Positions 54,689-63,963 of a stretch of 64,000 nt of DNA are shown in pieces; the stretch's first letter is position 1, and the number at the start of each line of letters is the position of its first letter. Under the pieces are notes generated by a model, which searched no databases, was not told the origin of the DNA, and saw only the letters and a program-made list of their open reading frames with translations. The stretch is taken from assembly GCF_008806955.1 (NCBI RefSeq), contig NZ_CP031727.1, positions 1,936,001 to 2,000,000 of the forward strand. Reading direction: 5' to 3'. The position numbers were made by a program, and so were the translations under genes. The stretch is from Cellvibrio sp. KY-YJ-3 (GTDB lineage Bacteria; Pseudomonadota; Gammaproteobacteria; Pseudomonadales; Cellvibrionaceae).

Positions 54689-55567
54689 ATTAAACCGCTC
54701 TTTAATCGAGACTCTTCTGCCGCTGGTCGCGCCTTTCTGTTCATTGTGATCATGATGGTGCTGGTGGTGGTAGGGCTTTATACCGATCGCCTTGAACCCT
54801 TGCGCGAAAAACTCGCGCAATTGGTTACTCCTTTTTATCAGCTCACCGATGTGCCCAGCCGTGTCAATGATTGGCGCAAAGACACCTTTGTCTCCCAGAT
54901 TGACCTTAAACTGGAAAACGAGGCACTGAAAACCGAGCTGCTTATTCATCAGCGCAAACTTCAGCAGCTGGCTTCGCTCGCTGCCGAAAACGTGCGCTTG
55001 CGTCAATTGCTCAATGCCAGCGAAACCCTGCAAGATACAGTGCTGATTACCGAACTGATCGGGGTGTCGCCCAACCCGCTCAGCCATAAAGTGATTATCA
55101 ACCGCGGCAGCAAAGACGGCGCCTTTAAAGGCCAGCCGGTACTGGATGCCTTTGGTTTGATGGGGCAGGTAACCGAAGTGGCCGAGCATTCCAGCACCGT
55201 ATTGCTGATTTCTGACTCTACCCACGCGATTCCGGTGCAGGTGAATCGCAACGGTGTGCGTGTCATTGCCGAAGGCACCGGCGATCTCAACAGCCTGAGC
55301 TTGCGCCATGTGTCGGCCAATACCGATATTCGCGCTGGCGATTTGCTGGTTAGCTCCGGTTTGGGGGATCGCTTCCCTGTTGGCTACCCGGTGGCTGAAG
55401 TATTAGATGTAGTGCGCGACCCAGGCAAAGCCTTCTTAACGGTTGTCGCCAAACCCATGGCGCGGTTGGATCGCAGCCGTCACTTATTACTGGTATTTGC
55501 AGACCGCGACCGTGCCACTGTCCCTGGTGCTTTATCTCTCCCGGAAGATGAGGGTGGAGCGCGCTGA
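54689..55567 (+). CDS. mreC: Rod shape-determining protein MreC (ATT start)
   Basis: The frame opens cleanly at ATT 54689, eight bases after AGGAG, giving IKPLFNRDSSAAGRAFLFIV, which is the expected cytoplasmic start and membrane helix of MreC. No ATG, GTG or TTG exists in frame between the ribosome site and GTG 54746; starting there would remove the cytoplasmic residues and cut into the helix. The rest is standard: a coiled coil (LENEALKTELLIHQRKLQQL), then the beta-domain with NPLSHKVIINRGSKDGAFKG and VSSGLGDRFPVGYPVAEV. Total 292 residues. MreC links MreB to wall enzymes. Confidence 0.93.
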   Translation: MKPLFNRDSSAAGRAFLFIVIMMVLVVVGLYTDRLEPLREKLAQLVTPFYQLTDVPSRVNDWRKDTFVSQIDLKLENEALKTELLIHQRKLQQLASLAAENVRLRQLLNASETLQDTVLITELIGVSPNPLSHKVIINRGSKDGAFKGQPVLDAFGLMGQVTEVAEHSSTVLLISDSTHAIPVQVNRNGVRVIAEGTGDLNSLSLRHVSANTDIRAGDLLVSSGLGDRFPVGYPVAEVLDVVRDPGKAFLTVVAKPMARLDRSRHLLLVFADRDRATVPGALSLPEDEGGAR

Positions 55568-56052
55568 TGCCTGCTTCACGCGTCAATTTGTACCTGGCTA
55601 TCGGCATCAGTTTTCTGGTTGCCCTGGTGTTGTCGGTTTACCCCTTGCCGATGAACCTGCGTTGGCTGCGCCCGGAGTTTGTGCTGCTGGTAGCGATTTA
55701 CTGGATTTTTTTCATGCCGCTCACCGTGAGTTTTTCGCTGCTGTGTTTGCTCGGCCTATTCCAGGATTTACTTGAAGGTGTACCTTTTGGCCAGCACAGT
55801 TTGGGGCTGGTGATTGTCGCCTACATTTGTATTTTGTCTTACCAGCGGGTGCGCAACTTTTCTATCTGGCGCCAATCCACCTGGATTTTCGTATTGGTTG
55901 GTATCGCCCAGCTCACCGATAATTGGGTGCAGGGCATGGCCGGTCGCCCACTTTCCGGTATTCAGTTTTTATATCCCGCCATCACCAGCGCGCTGATGTG
56001 GCCGCTGTGTTATGGCGCCCTGAGCCGCTGGACGCATCGCTATCATCACTAG
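55567..56052 (+). CDS. mreD: Rod shape-determining protein MreD
   Basis: The 161-residue protein has about five membrane helices and typical MreD wording (MNLRWLRPEFVLLVAIYW, GLFQDLLEGVPFGQHSLG). Its ATG overlaps the mreC stop by one base (TGATG), so translation is coupled. It acts with MreC in the elongasome. Confidence 0.95.
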   Translation: MPASRVNLYLAIGISFLVALVLSVYPLPMNLRWLRPEFVLLVAIYWIFFMPLTVSFSLLCLLGLFQDLLEGVPFGQHSLGLVIVAYICILSYQRVRNFSIWRQSTWIFVLVGIAQLTDNWVQGMAGRPLSGIQFLYPAITSALMWPLCYGALSRWTHRYHH

Positions 56053-56118
56053 CTGCCAAGGCTGCCGGTTAACGAATAATTTATATCACCCACGACGGTG
56101 ATAGCAGGAGAATTCAGG

Positions 56119-56742
56119 GTGAATGCAGTTGTTCCCTCCTTGTATCTGGCATCCCAATCGCCCCGTCGGCGTGAGCTATTGCAGCAGATTGGTGTTGTTC
56201 ATGCGGTGATTAATGCCTCTATTCCTGAGCAGCCCGCTCCGGGTGAAACGGCGCTGGATTATGTGCAGCGCTTGGCGCGTGAAAAAGCCGCTGCCGGTTT
56301 TGCCCAGTTGCTCCAGCAGCAACTTCCACTGGCCCCTGTGCTGGGCGCCGATACCCTCGGCTTGCTCGATGGCAAAATTTTGGAAAAGCCTCTCAATCAA
56401 GATCATGCCCAGACAATGTTGCGTCAGCTTTCTGGCCGCACCCATCAAGTGATTACCGCTGTAGCCCTCCATTCGTCCACCCGACAAGCGCTCCGTGTGT
56501 CCACCACCGATGTAACTTTTCGCGAACTTAGCGATAGTGAGATTGCCGCCTATTGGGAAACCGGTGAGCCGCAGGACAAGGCCGGTAGTTATGCCATCCA
56601 GGGGTTGGGTGCGGTATTTGTGCAGGAAATCCGCGGTAGTTATTCCTGTGTGGTGGGCTTACCAATTGAGGCTACCTGCGAGCTGTTGCGTGAATTTGCG
56701 GTGCCTTGGTGGACACCAGCAGTGGCGGAGTGCGGATCATGA
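56119..56742 (+). CDS. maf: Maf family nucleotide pyrophosphatase
   Basis: The best start is GTG 56119, eight bases after AGGAG; GTG 56098 in the same frame lies before that site. The 207-residue product has LYLASQSPRRRELLQQIG, VLGADTLGLLDGKILEKP and DKAGSYAIQGLGAVFVQEI, which place it in the Maf family; the YhdE subgroup hydrolyses dTTP and UTP. It overlaps rng by 4 bases (ATGA). Confidence 0.93.
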   Translation: MNAVVPSLYLASQSPRRRELLQQIGVVHAVINASIPEQPAPGETALDYVQRLAREKAAAGFAQLLQQQLPLAPVLGADTLGLLDGKILEKPLNQDHAQTMLRQLSGRTHQVITAVALHSSTRQALRVSTTDVTFRELSDSEIAAYWETGEPQDKAGSYAIQGLGAVFVQEIRGSYSCVVGLPIEATCELLREFAVPWWTPAVAECGS

Positions 56743-58208
56743 GCGAAGAAATTCTGATTAACGTCTCCCCGGTAGAGACCCGGGTCGCGCTGGTCGAAAA
56801 CGGCGTAGTGCAGGAGTTCTACATCGAACGCAGCCACGGCGAAACTTACGTTGGCAACATCTATAAAGGCAAAGTCGTGCGGGTACTGCCGGGTATGCAG
56901 GCGGCGTTTGTGGATATTGGCCTTGAACGCACCGGTTTTATCCATGCCGCGGACATGATGCCTGAGCCGCCCGAAGGTGAAGTGCGGCGCGGTGAAGTGC
57001 CTGATATTCGCACTCTGGTGCGCGAGGGGCAGACACTTCTGGTACAGGTGGCCAAAGATCCGATCAGTACCAAAGGCGCGCGTTTAACCACCCATTTGAC
57101 CCTCTCGTCGCGCTACTTGGTGTACATGCCCAACTCCTCTCATATTGGTGTGTCTACCCGTATAGAGGATGAACCCGAACGCGAGCGTTTGCGCCAGGCA
57201 GTCGAAACGGCGGTGAGCGGGCAGGGCATTAGTGGCGGCTTTATTGTGCGCACCGTTGCTGAGGGCGCGGATGCCGATGCCATCAATGCCGATATTCCGT
57301 TTTTATGTCAGCTTTGGCAGGATTTAAGTGCAAAGTTGCCCGGTTTGGGGGTGCCAGCGGAACTCCATCGCGATATGCCGCTCTATCTGCGCGCCCTGCG
57401 CGATATGGCGCGCGCGCCTATCGACCGGGTGCGGGTGGATTCGCGCCTGACCTGGCAGCAAATGCAGGAGTTTGCCGCCAAATACGCACCCCAGTTAGTG
57501 GAGTTGATCGAGCTTTACAGTGGCGATCGCCCGCTGCTGGAACTTTACGGTGTGGAAGAGGAGATTCGGCGTGCACTGGAGCCGCGGGTTGCGCTCAAAT
57601 CCAACGGCTATTTGATTATCGAACAGACTGAGGCCATGACCACGGTGGATGTCAACACCGGTGCGTTTGTCGGGCATCGCAACCTGGAAGAGACGATTTT
57701 CAAAACCAATCTGGAAGCGGCGACCGCGATTGCGCGCCAGCTGCGCTTGCGCAACCTGGGCGGCATTATCATTCTCGATTTTATTGATATGAAGGATGCC
57801 GAACACCAGCGGCAGGTATTGCGTACCTTGGAAAAGGCGCTGGAAAAAGATCACGCCAAAACCCGTATTACCGGAGTCTCGGAGTTGGGCTTGGTGGAGA
57901 TGGCGCGCAAGCGCACCCGCGAGTCACTCGGGCAGCTGTTGTGTGAGCCTTGCCCGGTATGTCAGGGGCGCGGTCAGGTTAAGTCGGCGGAAACTGTGTG
58001 TTATGAGATTTTCCGCGAAATTTTGCGCATGGCGCGCACTTATGACAATCAGAAGTTTTTGGTGTTGGCGTCGCAGTTGGTGGTGGATCGCCTACTCGAC
58101 GAACAAGCCACTTACGTGGCGGATTTGGAAGCCTTTATTAACCGTACTATCGAATTCAGGGTTGAGGCGCTCTTCCATCAGGAGCAGTACGATATTGTGT
58201 TGGTGTGA
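56739..58208 (+). CDS. rng: Ribonuclease G
   Basis: Start at ATG 56739 in the ATGA overlap with maf gives 489 residues. The N terminus has an S1 RNA-binding domain (ETYVGNIYKGKVVRVLPGMQ AAFVDIGL region), and the catalytic part contains TTVDVNTGAFVGHRNLEET, GGIIILDFIDMKD and the zinc-link CEPCPVCQGRG. It processes 16S rRNA 5' ends and some mRNAs in the cytoplasm. Confidence 0.97.
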   Translation: MSEEILINVSPVETRVALVENGVVQEFYIERSHGETYVGNIYKGKVVRVLPGMQAAFVDIGLERTGFIHAADMMPEPPEGEVRRGEVPDIRTLVREGQTLLVQVAKDPISTKGARLTTHLTLSSRYLVYMPNSSHIGVSTRIEDEPERERLRQAVETAVSGQGISGGFIVRTVAEGADADAINADIPFLCQLWQDLSAKLPGLGVPAELHRDMPLYLRALRDMARAPIDRVRVDSRLTWQQMQEFAAKYAPQLVELIELYSGDRPLLELYGVEEEIRRALEPRVALKSNGYLIIEQTEAMTTVDVNTGAFVGHRNLEETIFKTNLEAATAIARQLRLRNLGGIIILDFIDMKDAEHQRQVLRTLEKALEKDHAKTRITGVSELGLVEMARKRTRESLGQLLCEPCPVCQGRGQVKSAETVCYEIFREILRMARTYDNQKFLVLASQLVVDRLLDEQATYVADLEAFINRTIEFRVEALFHQEQYDIVLV

Positions 58209-58272
58209 CCTGTTCCACTAGCGCTTTTACCTGTCCCTTACCCTGGTTTTTACCCTGAGAAACATCGCTGTA

Positions 58273-61200
58273 ATGAAACGCACCTTACATAAATTGGTGA
58301 AATGGTGTTACCTGCTGATTGCCCTGGCGCTGATTCTATTAGCGGTAGTGGTGCAGTCCGGGCGCAGCTTTTCCCATTTGTTGGGTGACTACAATCAGGG
58401 GATTGCCGGTTATCTGTCCGATAAGCTCAATGCCCAGGTAGAGATTGGTAGTATCCAGGCCGAATGGAACGGGCTGAAACCCAGTCTGGTAGTAGACAAC
58501 TTCCGCATGCAAAGCCATGGCGGCCTGCCCATAGTGGCGGTTGCTGAAGCGCGGATGCGCTTTGATATCCTCAAATCCCTGCGCAATGCCCGGTTGGTTT
58601 GGAGCAATCTCAGCCTCAATCAGGTTGATATGGACTTTGTCCAGACCGATTCGGGATTCTGGCGCATTGCCGGTTTACCAGAGGTTAAGGATGACGAGGC
58701 CAAGGGCACGGATCTCAATAGTCTGGTCGATATGCTGCTGCTCTCCACGCGCATTGAATTGCAGAGCAGTCGCCTTCGTTTTGCCTTTGCCAGCGGACAA
58801 CAAATGCTGCTGGACTCACCTTATGTACTGCTTGAAAGTGCGGGCGATTTTCATCGTCTGGCGCTGCAGATTGATGTGGATGAGCAGCCGCGCAGTGTGT
58901 ATCTGGTGGTAGAAGGGCAGGGCGATCCACGCCAGTCCAAACGTTTTCGCAGCAAGGGTTATTTACAGCTCAACCGCTTTCCTACCGGCGAGCCCGTTGC
59001 TGCAGCAACTGCTTTTCTACTCGGCGGTGCCGGCAAATCGGTACTGCAAAGCGAGGGCAGTTTGGATGCCAATATCTGGTTTGAAAGCCGCGCCAAGGGG
59101 GCGGGTTATGACCTGAGTGGGCGTCTTGCCTTGCAGCGGCTGTCAGTGCCGCTCGCTGAGCGCCGTTTGGCACTGGATGATTTCAGCACCGAGCTGACGG
59201 GCCACTGGCTGCCGGGCGGTACTTGGCGTTTGGGCCTGCAGGCGCTCAAAGCCGTGGTGCAGGATCAGCAAATCGACGGTGCCAATATCGCTTTCTCGTC
59301 CAGCGGGTTCAAGCAACCCCTGACGATGAATATGGATCGTCTGGATTTGGCGCGGCTCAACCAATTATTTGCTCGCTCCGGGGTACTGCCCCAAGGTGTG
59401 TTGGCCGATGCCTTGACCAGCCTTGCTCCGCGTGGCGAGTTGCGCAATATCCAGCTGAGTTTGCCTATTCACACTCCCGCCGAATGGCAACTGCGCGCCA
59501 ATTTGCATCAGGTCGCCATGGGGGCCTGGCGTGGAATGCCAGCGCTGGTCGGGGTCGATGGTTACCTGCAAACGGGGCAAAAAACCGGTTTTGTAGCGCT
59601 CGATAGTCGCTCCGGTTTTTCCATGCATTATTCACCTACCTTTGCCGAGCCCATGGATTATGACCGCGCACGCGGCCACATCGCCTGGCATTTACAGCGC
59701 GACAAGAATCAGATTTACGTCAACAGTGGGCTGTTGGAGTTTCAAAAGGGCGACGAACTGGCCCATGGTTACATGTGGTTGGGGTTGCCCTGGAAACGTA
59801 ATACCGGCGATATCGACCTGTATCTGCAAGTGGGTGGCCAGAACGTCAGTGCCAGCCGCTATAAAACCTATCTACCGCAAACCCTGCCGGAGTCGCTGCG
59901 CAAATGGTTGGCAGAGAGTTTGGGCGAGAGCAATCCTGGCATCGCCAGCCGGGTTGGCTTTATGTATCGCGGCACGCTCAATACTCGCAATGCCCAGGCG
60001 CGCACTGCCCAACTGGCGTTGAACCTGAGCGGCGTCGCGCTCGATTATCATCCCGGCTGGCCAGCCCTGAGCGAGGTGAATGGGCAGCTGTCGGTGAGTG
60101 ATGTTCATGTGGATGCGAGGGTGGACAGCGCCAAGGTGCTGGATAGCCGGGTTGAGCATGGGGTAATTAAAGTGAACCCGCGTGTGCAGGGGCGCGGCTC
60201 CCTGTTGCAAGTGGATGGACAAATCAGCGGTTTGGCCAGCGATGGCATTCGTGTGCTGCGCGAGGGTCAGTTGCGCCAATACCTGGGCAGCAGCATGGAT
60301 TCCTGGTCGATGCAGGGCGACATGCTCGCCCGTCTGGATTTGGATATCCCACTCGGCAGCGGCGAGGATAAACCCGCCGATGCCCGCCAACAGGTGGATG
60401 TAGATCTGCAGGCGCCGCTGTTTGAGCTGCAGAATCTCAATTTGAGTGTCAATGATTTACGTGGCCACATCAGCTACAGCAGCACCAGTGGTATTGCCAG
60501 TAAAGACTTGCAAGGCGTGTTTTTTGGTGAGCCGCTGCAACTAAGTCTGGCGAGCGACAAAACCAAAGGCGCCAATAAAACCCTCATCGACCTGCAAGGC
60601 AAGGTGGATAGTGAGCAGCTGGCACTGTGGAGTAAACGCCCTGAAGCGTTGTTTTTTGAAGGGCTAATGCCCTACGAGGCGCGGGTAGAGTTGAACCACT
60701 TGGTTCGCCCCGGCGTGGCCGACGATAACCCGCTGAATACCTTGAGCCCGCGTGAATTTGCAGCCCAGTCCTTTGCGCGCGTGACCCTTAGCTCCAACCT
60801 GGCGGGTGTTGGCATTGATTTACCCGCACCCTATGGCAAGCGCGCGCGCGATGAGCGCCCCTTTAAATTCTCCCTCTGGTTACAGGAAAAACAGTCGCAA
60901 ATTCGCGTCGATTACAATCAGGATGTGCAAGCCCTGTTGCGCATGGACAGAGGGAATAACAATCAACTGCTCAATGCCAATATCGCGTTGGCGGCCGATG
61001 CCCGCTTGGGTGACAAGGCGCAGTTTCTGGTTTCCGGCTTCTTACCGGGCATAGATCTGGATGCCTGGAAAGCAGTACAGGCTCGCTACCTCGCCTATGC
61101 CGAGCGCCTCACGCCGGTTGTGGTTCGCCCGCTATCAACTCCCTCCTACGGTGACAGCGAGTCACTTGCCAGTGCTGCCGATGCGGTAGGCAAAATCGCC

Positions 61201-62442
61201 GGTTTACCTTTTTTGCTGGAGTTGGTGCTGGGGGAGTACGAGCTTGGGCCCATGACGCTGGAAAATCTGGCGGTTACCGCCATGCCAGTGCAAGCCGGTT
61301 GGCAATTGGCAGTTAAGAATCCGGTCGTAGAGGGTGATGTATTTGTACCGACCAGTACGTTTGTACCCATCGACGTAAATCTGCGCCGGCTTTCGCTTAA
61401 TTCGGTGGAGCTGGGTTTGAGCAAACCCGTGGTTGCCACCGATGCTGAGGCACCGGCTCAAGCAGCGGAAGTACCGGCGGAGGTTGTAAAAGTCATAGAT
61501 CCACGCAAGTTGCCGCTGGCGAATATCAGCGTGCAGTCCCTGTTGCTGGACGATAAAGATTACGGCACCTGGTCGCTGCAGTTGCGCCCGGACCAGCGTG
61601 GGGTGGTGATCGACAATATTCGCGGCACCATTCGCGGCGTTACCGTCAGCAGTATCGACGACAACCCGGCGGAGCCGGAATCTGCCGGTGCGCGGTTGAT
61701 TTGGCAAAACACAGACGTTGGCGTGCAGACCCGTTTCATCGGCCGTTTGAGTGCGGGTGATATAGGGGCGGTACTGCGCGATTGGCAAAAACCCGACATG
61801 CTGGACAGCACCAAAGCCAGCTATGAGGCCGACCTGTTTTGGCCTGGATCACCACAGGATTTCAGCTTGTTGAATCTCGGTGGTGAAATGAGCATCGCCA
61901 TGGAGAATGGCCGCTTTAAACGCGATGCCAGTGCGGGCGAAGGTATTTTACGCCTGATGTCGGTGCTCAATTTTGACTCCCTTGCACGCCGCTTGCGCCT
62001 GGATTTTTCGGATCTGTATAAAAGTGGCTTGGCCTACGACGAAATCACCGGCAAAGTGCGTTTTAATCAGGGCACCCTGGTATTTGAAGAGCCGCTGGTA
62101 GTGACAACGCCATCCAGTGGTATGCAGATGGCGGGCACCATCGACCTGCGCCGCGAGCGGCTCAACACCCGCTTGATTGCCGCCTTACCGGTAGCGGGTA
62201 ATGTGACTTTTTATGCGGCACTGGCGACCGGTTTGCCGGCGGCGGCGGGGATTTATCTGGTCAGTAAACTCTTTAAGAAACAGGTAGATCAAGCCACCAG
62301 TGTCAGTTACACCATCAAAGGCAGTTGGGATAATCCCAAAATGCGCTTTGATCGCCTGTTTGAAAGTGAACAGAGCCTGCGCGACAGCGTAAAGAAAAAT
62401 GCAGCCGAGAAAAAACAGCGGCGACGGCAAACGGAACAGTAG
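58273..62442 (+). CDS. yhdP: AsmA-like phospholipid transport protein YhdP
   Basis: The 1389-residue protein has one N-terminal membrane helix (residues 10-28) and a long repeating beta domain of the YhdP/AsmA/TamB superfamily (DUF3971 in the middle, AsmA-like C terminus with GEGILRLMSVLNFDSLARRL and KVRFNQGTLVFEEPLVV). Such proteins bridge the periplasm and carry phospholipids to the outer membrane. The C-terminal tail is Lys/Arg/Gln-rich. It ends the group; tldD, often next in gammaproteobacteria, is not there. No close ribosome site before the ATG. Confidence 0.93.
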   Translation: MKRTLHKLVKWCYLLIALALILLAVVVQSGRSFSHLLGDYNQGIAGYLSDKLNAQVEIGSIQAEWNGLKPSLVVDNFRMQSHGGLPIVAVAEARMRFDILKSLRNARLVWSNLSLNQVDMDFVQTDSGFWRIAGLPEVKDDEAKGTDLNSLVDMLLLSTRIELQSSRLRFAFASGQQMLLDSPYVLLESAGDFHRLALQIDVDEQPRSVYLVVEGQGDPRQSKRFRSKGYLQLNRFPTGEPVAAATAFLLGGAGKSVLQSEGSLDANIWFESRAKGAGYDLSGRLALQRLSVPLAERRLALDDFSTELTGHWLPGGTWRLGLQALKAVVQDQQIDGANIAFSSSGFKQPLTMNMDRLDLARLNQLFARSGVLPQGVLADALTSLAPRGELRNIQLSLPIHTPAEWQLRANLHQVAMGAWRGMPALVGVDGYLQTGQKTGFVALDSRSGFSMHYSPTFAEPMDYDRARGHIAWHLQRDKNQIYVNSGLLEFQKGDELAHGYMWLGLPWKRNTGDIDLYLQVGGQNVSASRYKTYLPQTLPESLRKWLAESLGESNPGIASRVGFMYRGTLNTRNAQARTAQLALNLSGVALDYHPGWPALSEVNGQLSVSDVHVDARVDSAKVLDSRVEHGVIKVNPRVQGRGSLLQVDGQISGLASDGIRVLREGQLRQYLGSSMDSWSMQGDMLARLDLDIPLGSGEDKPADARQQVDVDLQAPLFELQNLNLSVNDLRGHISYSSTSGIASKDLQGVFFGEPLQLSLASDKTKGANKTLIDLQGKVDSEQLALWSKRPEALFFEGLMPYEARVELNHLVRPGVADDNPLNTLSPREFAAQSFARVTLSSNLAGVGIDLPAPYGKRARDERPFKFSLWLQEKQSQIRVDYNQDVQALLRMDRGNNNQLLNANIALAADARLGDKAQFLVSGFLPGIDLDAWKAVQARYLAYAERLTPVVVRPLSTPSYGDSESLASAADAVGKIAGLPFLLELVLGEYELGPMTLENLAVTAMPVQAGWQLAVKNPVVEGDVFVPTSTFVPIDVNLRRLSLNSVELGLSKPVVATDAEAPAQAAEVPAEVVKVIDPRKLPLANISVQSLLLDDKDYGTWSLQLRPDQRGVVIDNIRGTIRGVTVSSIDDNPAEPESAGARLIWQNTDVGVQTRFIGRLSAGDIGAVLRDWQKPDMLDSTKASYEADLFWPGSPQDFSLLNLGGEMSIAMENGRFKRDASAGEGILRLMSVLNFDSLARRLRLDFSDLYKSGLAYDEITGKVRFNQGTLVFEEPLVVTTPSSGMQMAGTIDLRRERLNTRLIAALPVAGNVTFYAALATGLPAAAGIYLVSKLFKKQVDQATSVSYTIKGSWDNPKMRFDRLFESEQSLRDSVKKNAAEKKQRRRQTEQ

Positions 62443-62491
62443 TAACAGCTCGGTGTTTATTTTCGCAGGTTAAAAAACACCCAAATCAAAC

Positions 62492-62515
62492 AAGCAGCTT
62501 CGGCTGCTTTTTTAT
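62492..62515 (+). terminator. Terminator after yhdP
   Basis: AAGCAGC and GCTGCTT around a TTCG tetraloop, followed by six T residues, 50 bases after yhdP. Confidence 0.92.
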
Positions 62516-62600
62516 TATCTGGCGTTTGTGTAAACGCCATGGTTGCTTAAAAAATATGCTTTCTTCGGCTTGTATTTTTATACTGTGCGGCGCATAGTAA

Positions 62601-62621
62601 TTACTGTGTATCACACAGTAA
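62601..62621. promoter_or_regulatory. PadR-type operator
   Basis: TTACTGTG and CACAGTAA form a perfect 8-base inverted repeat with a TATCA spacer, ending 13 bases before the PadR start. A TATACT hexamer lies just upstream (62579-62584). Position and symmetry fit autorepression. Confidence 0.65.
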
Positions 62622-62633
62622 TGGTGAGTTGTT

Positions 62634-62978
62634 ATGGCTGAAGAACATTTGGAAAAGTTGCGACAGGAGTTGCGGCGGGGAATTTTGGTGCTAGCTGTGT
62701 TGGGTTCCCTGCGCCAATCCCACTATGGCTACTCGCTGCGCAAACAATTGCAGGAGGCGGGCATTGATATAGACGAGGGCACGCTTTACCCACTGGTGCG
62801 CCGCTTGGCCGAGCAGGGCCTGCTGACCAGCGAGTGGCAACAGGGGGAAGGACGCGAGCGCCGCTATTACCAGCTTTCGCCCGAGGGTGCTGAGTTGCTG
62901 GCAAGTTTGGGCGCCGAGTGGCAGGAATTGAATCAACATCTGGCTAAGATTTTGGAGGTGCAACATGGAACTGATTGA
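62634..62978 (+). CDS. PadR family transcriptional regulator
   Basis: The 114-residue winged-helix protein has ELRRGILVLAVLGSLRQSHYGYSL, IDIDEGTLYPLVRRLAEQGL and the dimer helix. PadR proteins repress genes, often for phenolic stress or membrane proteins. Here the next gene overlaps by 14 bases and encodes a HAAS-domain membrane protein, a common PadR partner. Confidence 0.92.
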   Translation: MAEEHLEKLRQELRRGILVLAVLGSLRQSHYGYSLRKQLQEAGIDIDEGTLYPLVRRLAEQGLLTSEWQQGEGRERRYYQLSPEGAELLASLGAEWQELNQHLAKILEVQHGTD

Positions 62979-63912
62979 TCGCTATATGGGCGCGGTAGCG
63001 CAAGCCCTGCCACAGAGTCGCCGCGAGGAGATTACCCGTGAGTTGCGCGCGAATGTGCTCGATAGTTTGGAATCGCTGCGCGAGCAGTTGGGGCGCGAAC
63101 CGACAGCGGCAGAAGTCTCTGGTGTTTTGGTTGCGCTGGGGCATCCACAGCAAGTGGCGGCCAGTTTTCTACCACCGCAACAGCTGGTTACCACCGCCCT
63201 GTTTCCCCTGTACAAACAAGCGCTGCATTACGGGCTGATTTTGGTGTTTATGCTCGGTTTGATTCAATTCGGTATTGGTTTTCTCAGCTCGGGACAAATC
63301 AATATTGTTGGTTTTTTGCATGGATTAGTGATGAAAGGATTGATCACATTTGCGGTGATTACCGGGGTATTTTATGTCTTCAGCAATCCACCCGGTGGCA
63401 AACCCTTGTTTAAGCCCTACCAGTGTTGGTCGCCCGAGAAATTGCCACCGGTGAGCCGCCCTTGGCAGCGTATTAGCAGCTGTGAGCAAAGCGTGGATTT
63501 CACCAGCGACCTGTTCTTTTTGTTACTGCTGAATTACACCTTGTGGCTTCCCTCCGCACAGCTTGCCGGGCTCACCATCGGTTTTACCCCGGAAGTACAA
63601 ACCGCGATTCCACTGCTGTCACTGGCGATGATCGCCTCGCTCGGTTTTGGCCTGTGGAATTTGCTCTACCCTTATTGGACTGTGCCGAAGTTGATAATTG
63701 ATGCGCTCATTAACCTTGTCATCGCGGCTTTGTTATTCGGGCTGAGCCGGTTGGAGACGATTGTGGTGGATACCCATAACCCATTAACAGAGCGGCTGGA
63801 GTTTCTCGGCCTCGCCAATCACATTATTAGCGGGGGATTATTCTGGGTAGGTATGTGGCTATTGTTTATGGCGGGTTGGAGTGGGTATCGCGCCTGGCAA
63901 TTATCGCGTTAG
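62965..63912 (+). CDS. HAAS-domain membrane protein paired with PadR
   Basis: The 315-residue protein starts with a HAAS domain (MELIDRYMGAVAQALPQSRR, ALGHPQQVAASFLP; residues 1-70) and continues with about six membrane segments (LVFMLGLIQFGIGFL, LFFLLLLNYTLWLP, WVGMWLLFMAGW). HAAS domains occur in partners of PadR regulators and are thought to relay envelope signals. Function unknown. Confidence 0.85.
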   Translation: MELIDRYMGAVAQALPQSRREEITRELRANVLDSLESLREQLGREPTAAEVSGVLVALGHPQQVAASFLPPQQLVTTALFPLYKQALHYGLILVFMLGLIQFGIGFLSSGQINIVGFLHGLVMKGLITFAVITGVFYVFSNPPGGKPLFKPYQCWSPEKLPPVSRPWQRISSCEQSVDFTSDLFFLLLLNYTLWLPSAQLAGLTIGFTPEVQTAIPLLSLAMIASLGFGLWNLLYPYWTVPKLIIDALINLVIAALLFGLSRLETIVVDTHNPLTERLEFLGLANHIISGGLFWVGMWLLFMAGWSGYRAWQLSR

Positions 63913-63926
63913 CTGCAGCGTCAAGA

Positions 63927-63954
63927 GTGCTGGTTCGGGCAGTCGAACCAGCAC
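63927..63954. terminator. Hairpin at the right edge
   Basis: GTGCTGGTTCG and CGAACCAGCAC form a perfect 11-base stem with a 6-base loop between the HAAS gene and a possible convergent gene. No T-run on the plus side; it may serve the minus strand. Confidence 0.6.
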
Positions 63955-63963
63955 CGGTTGGGG

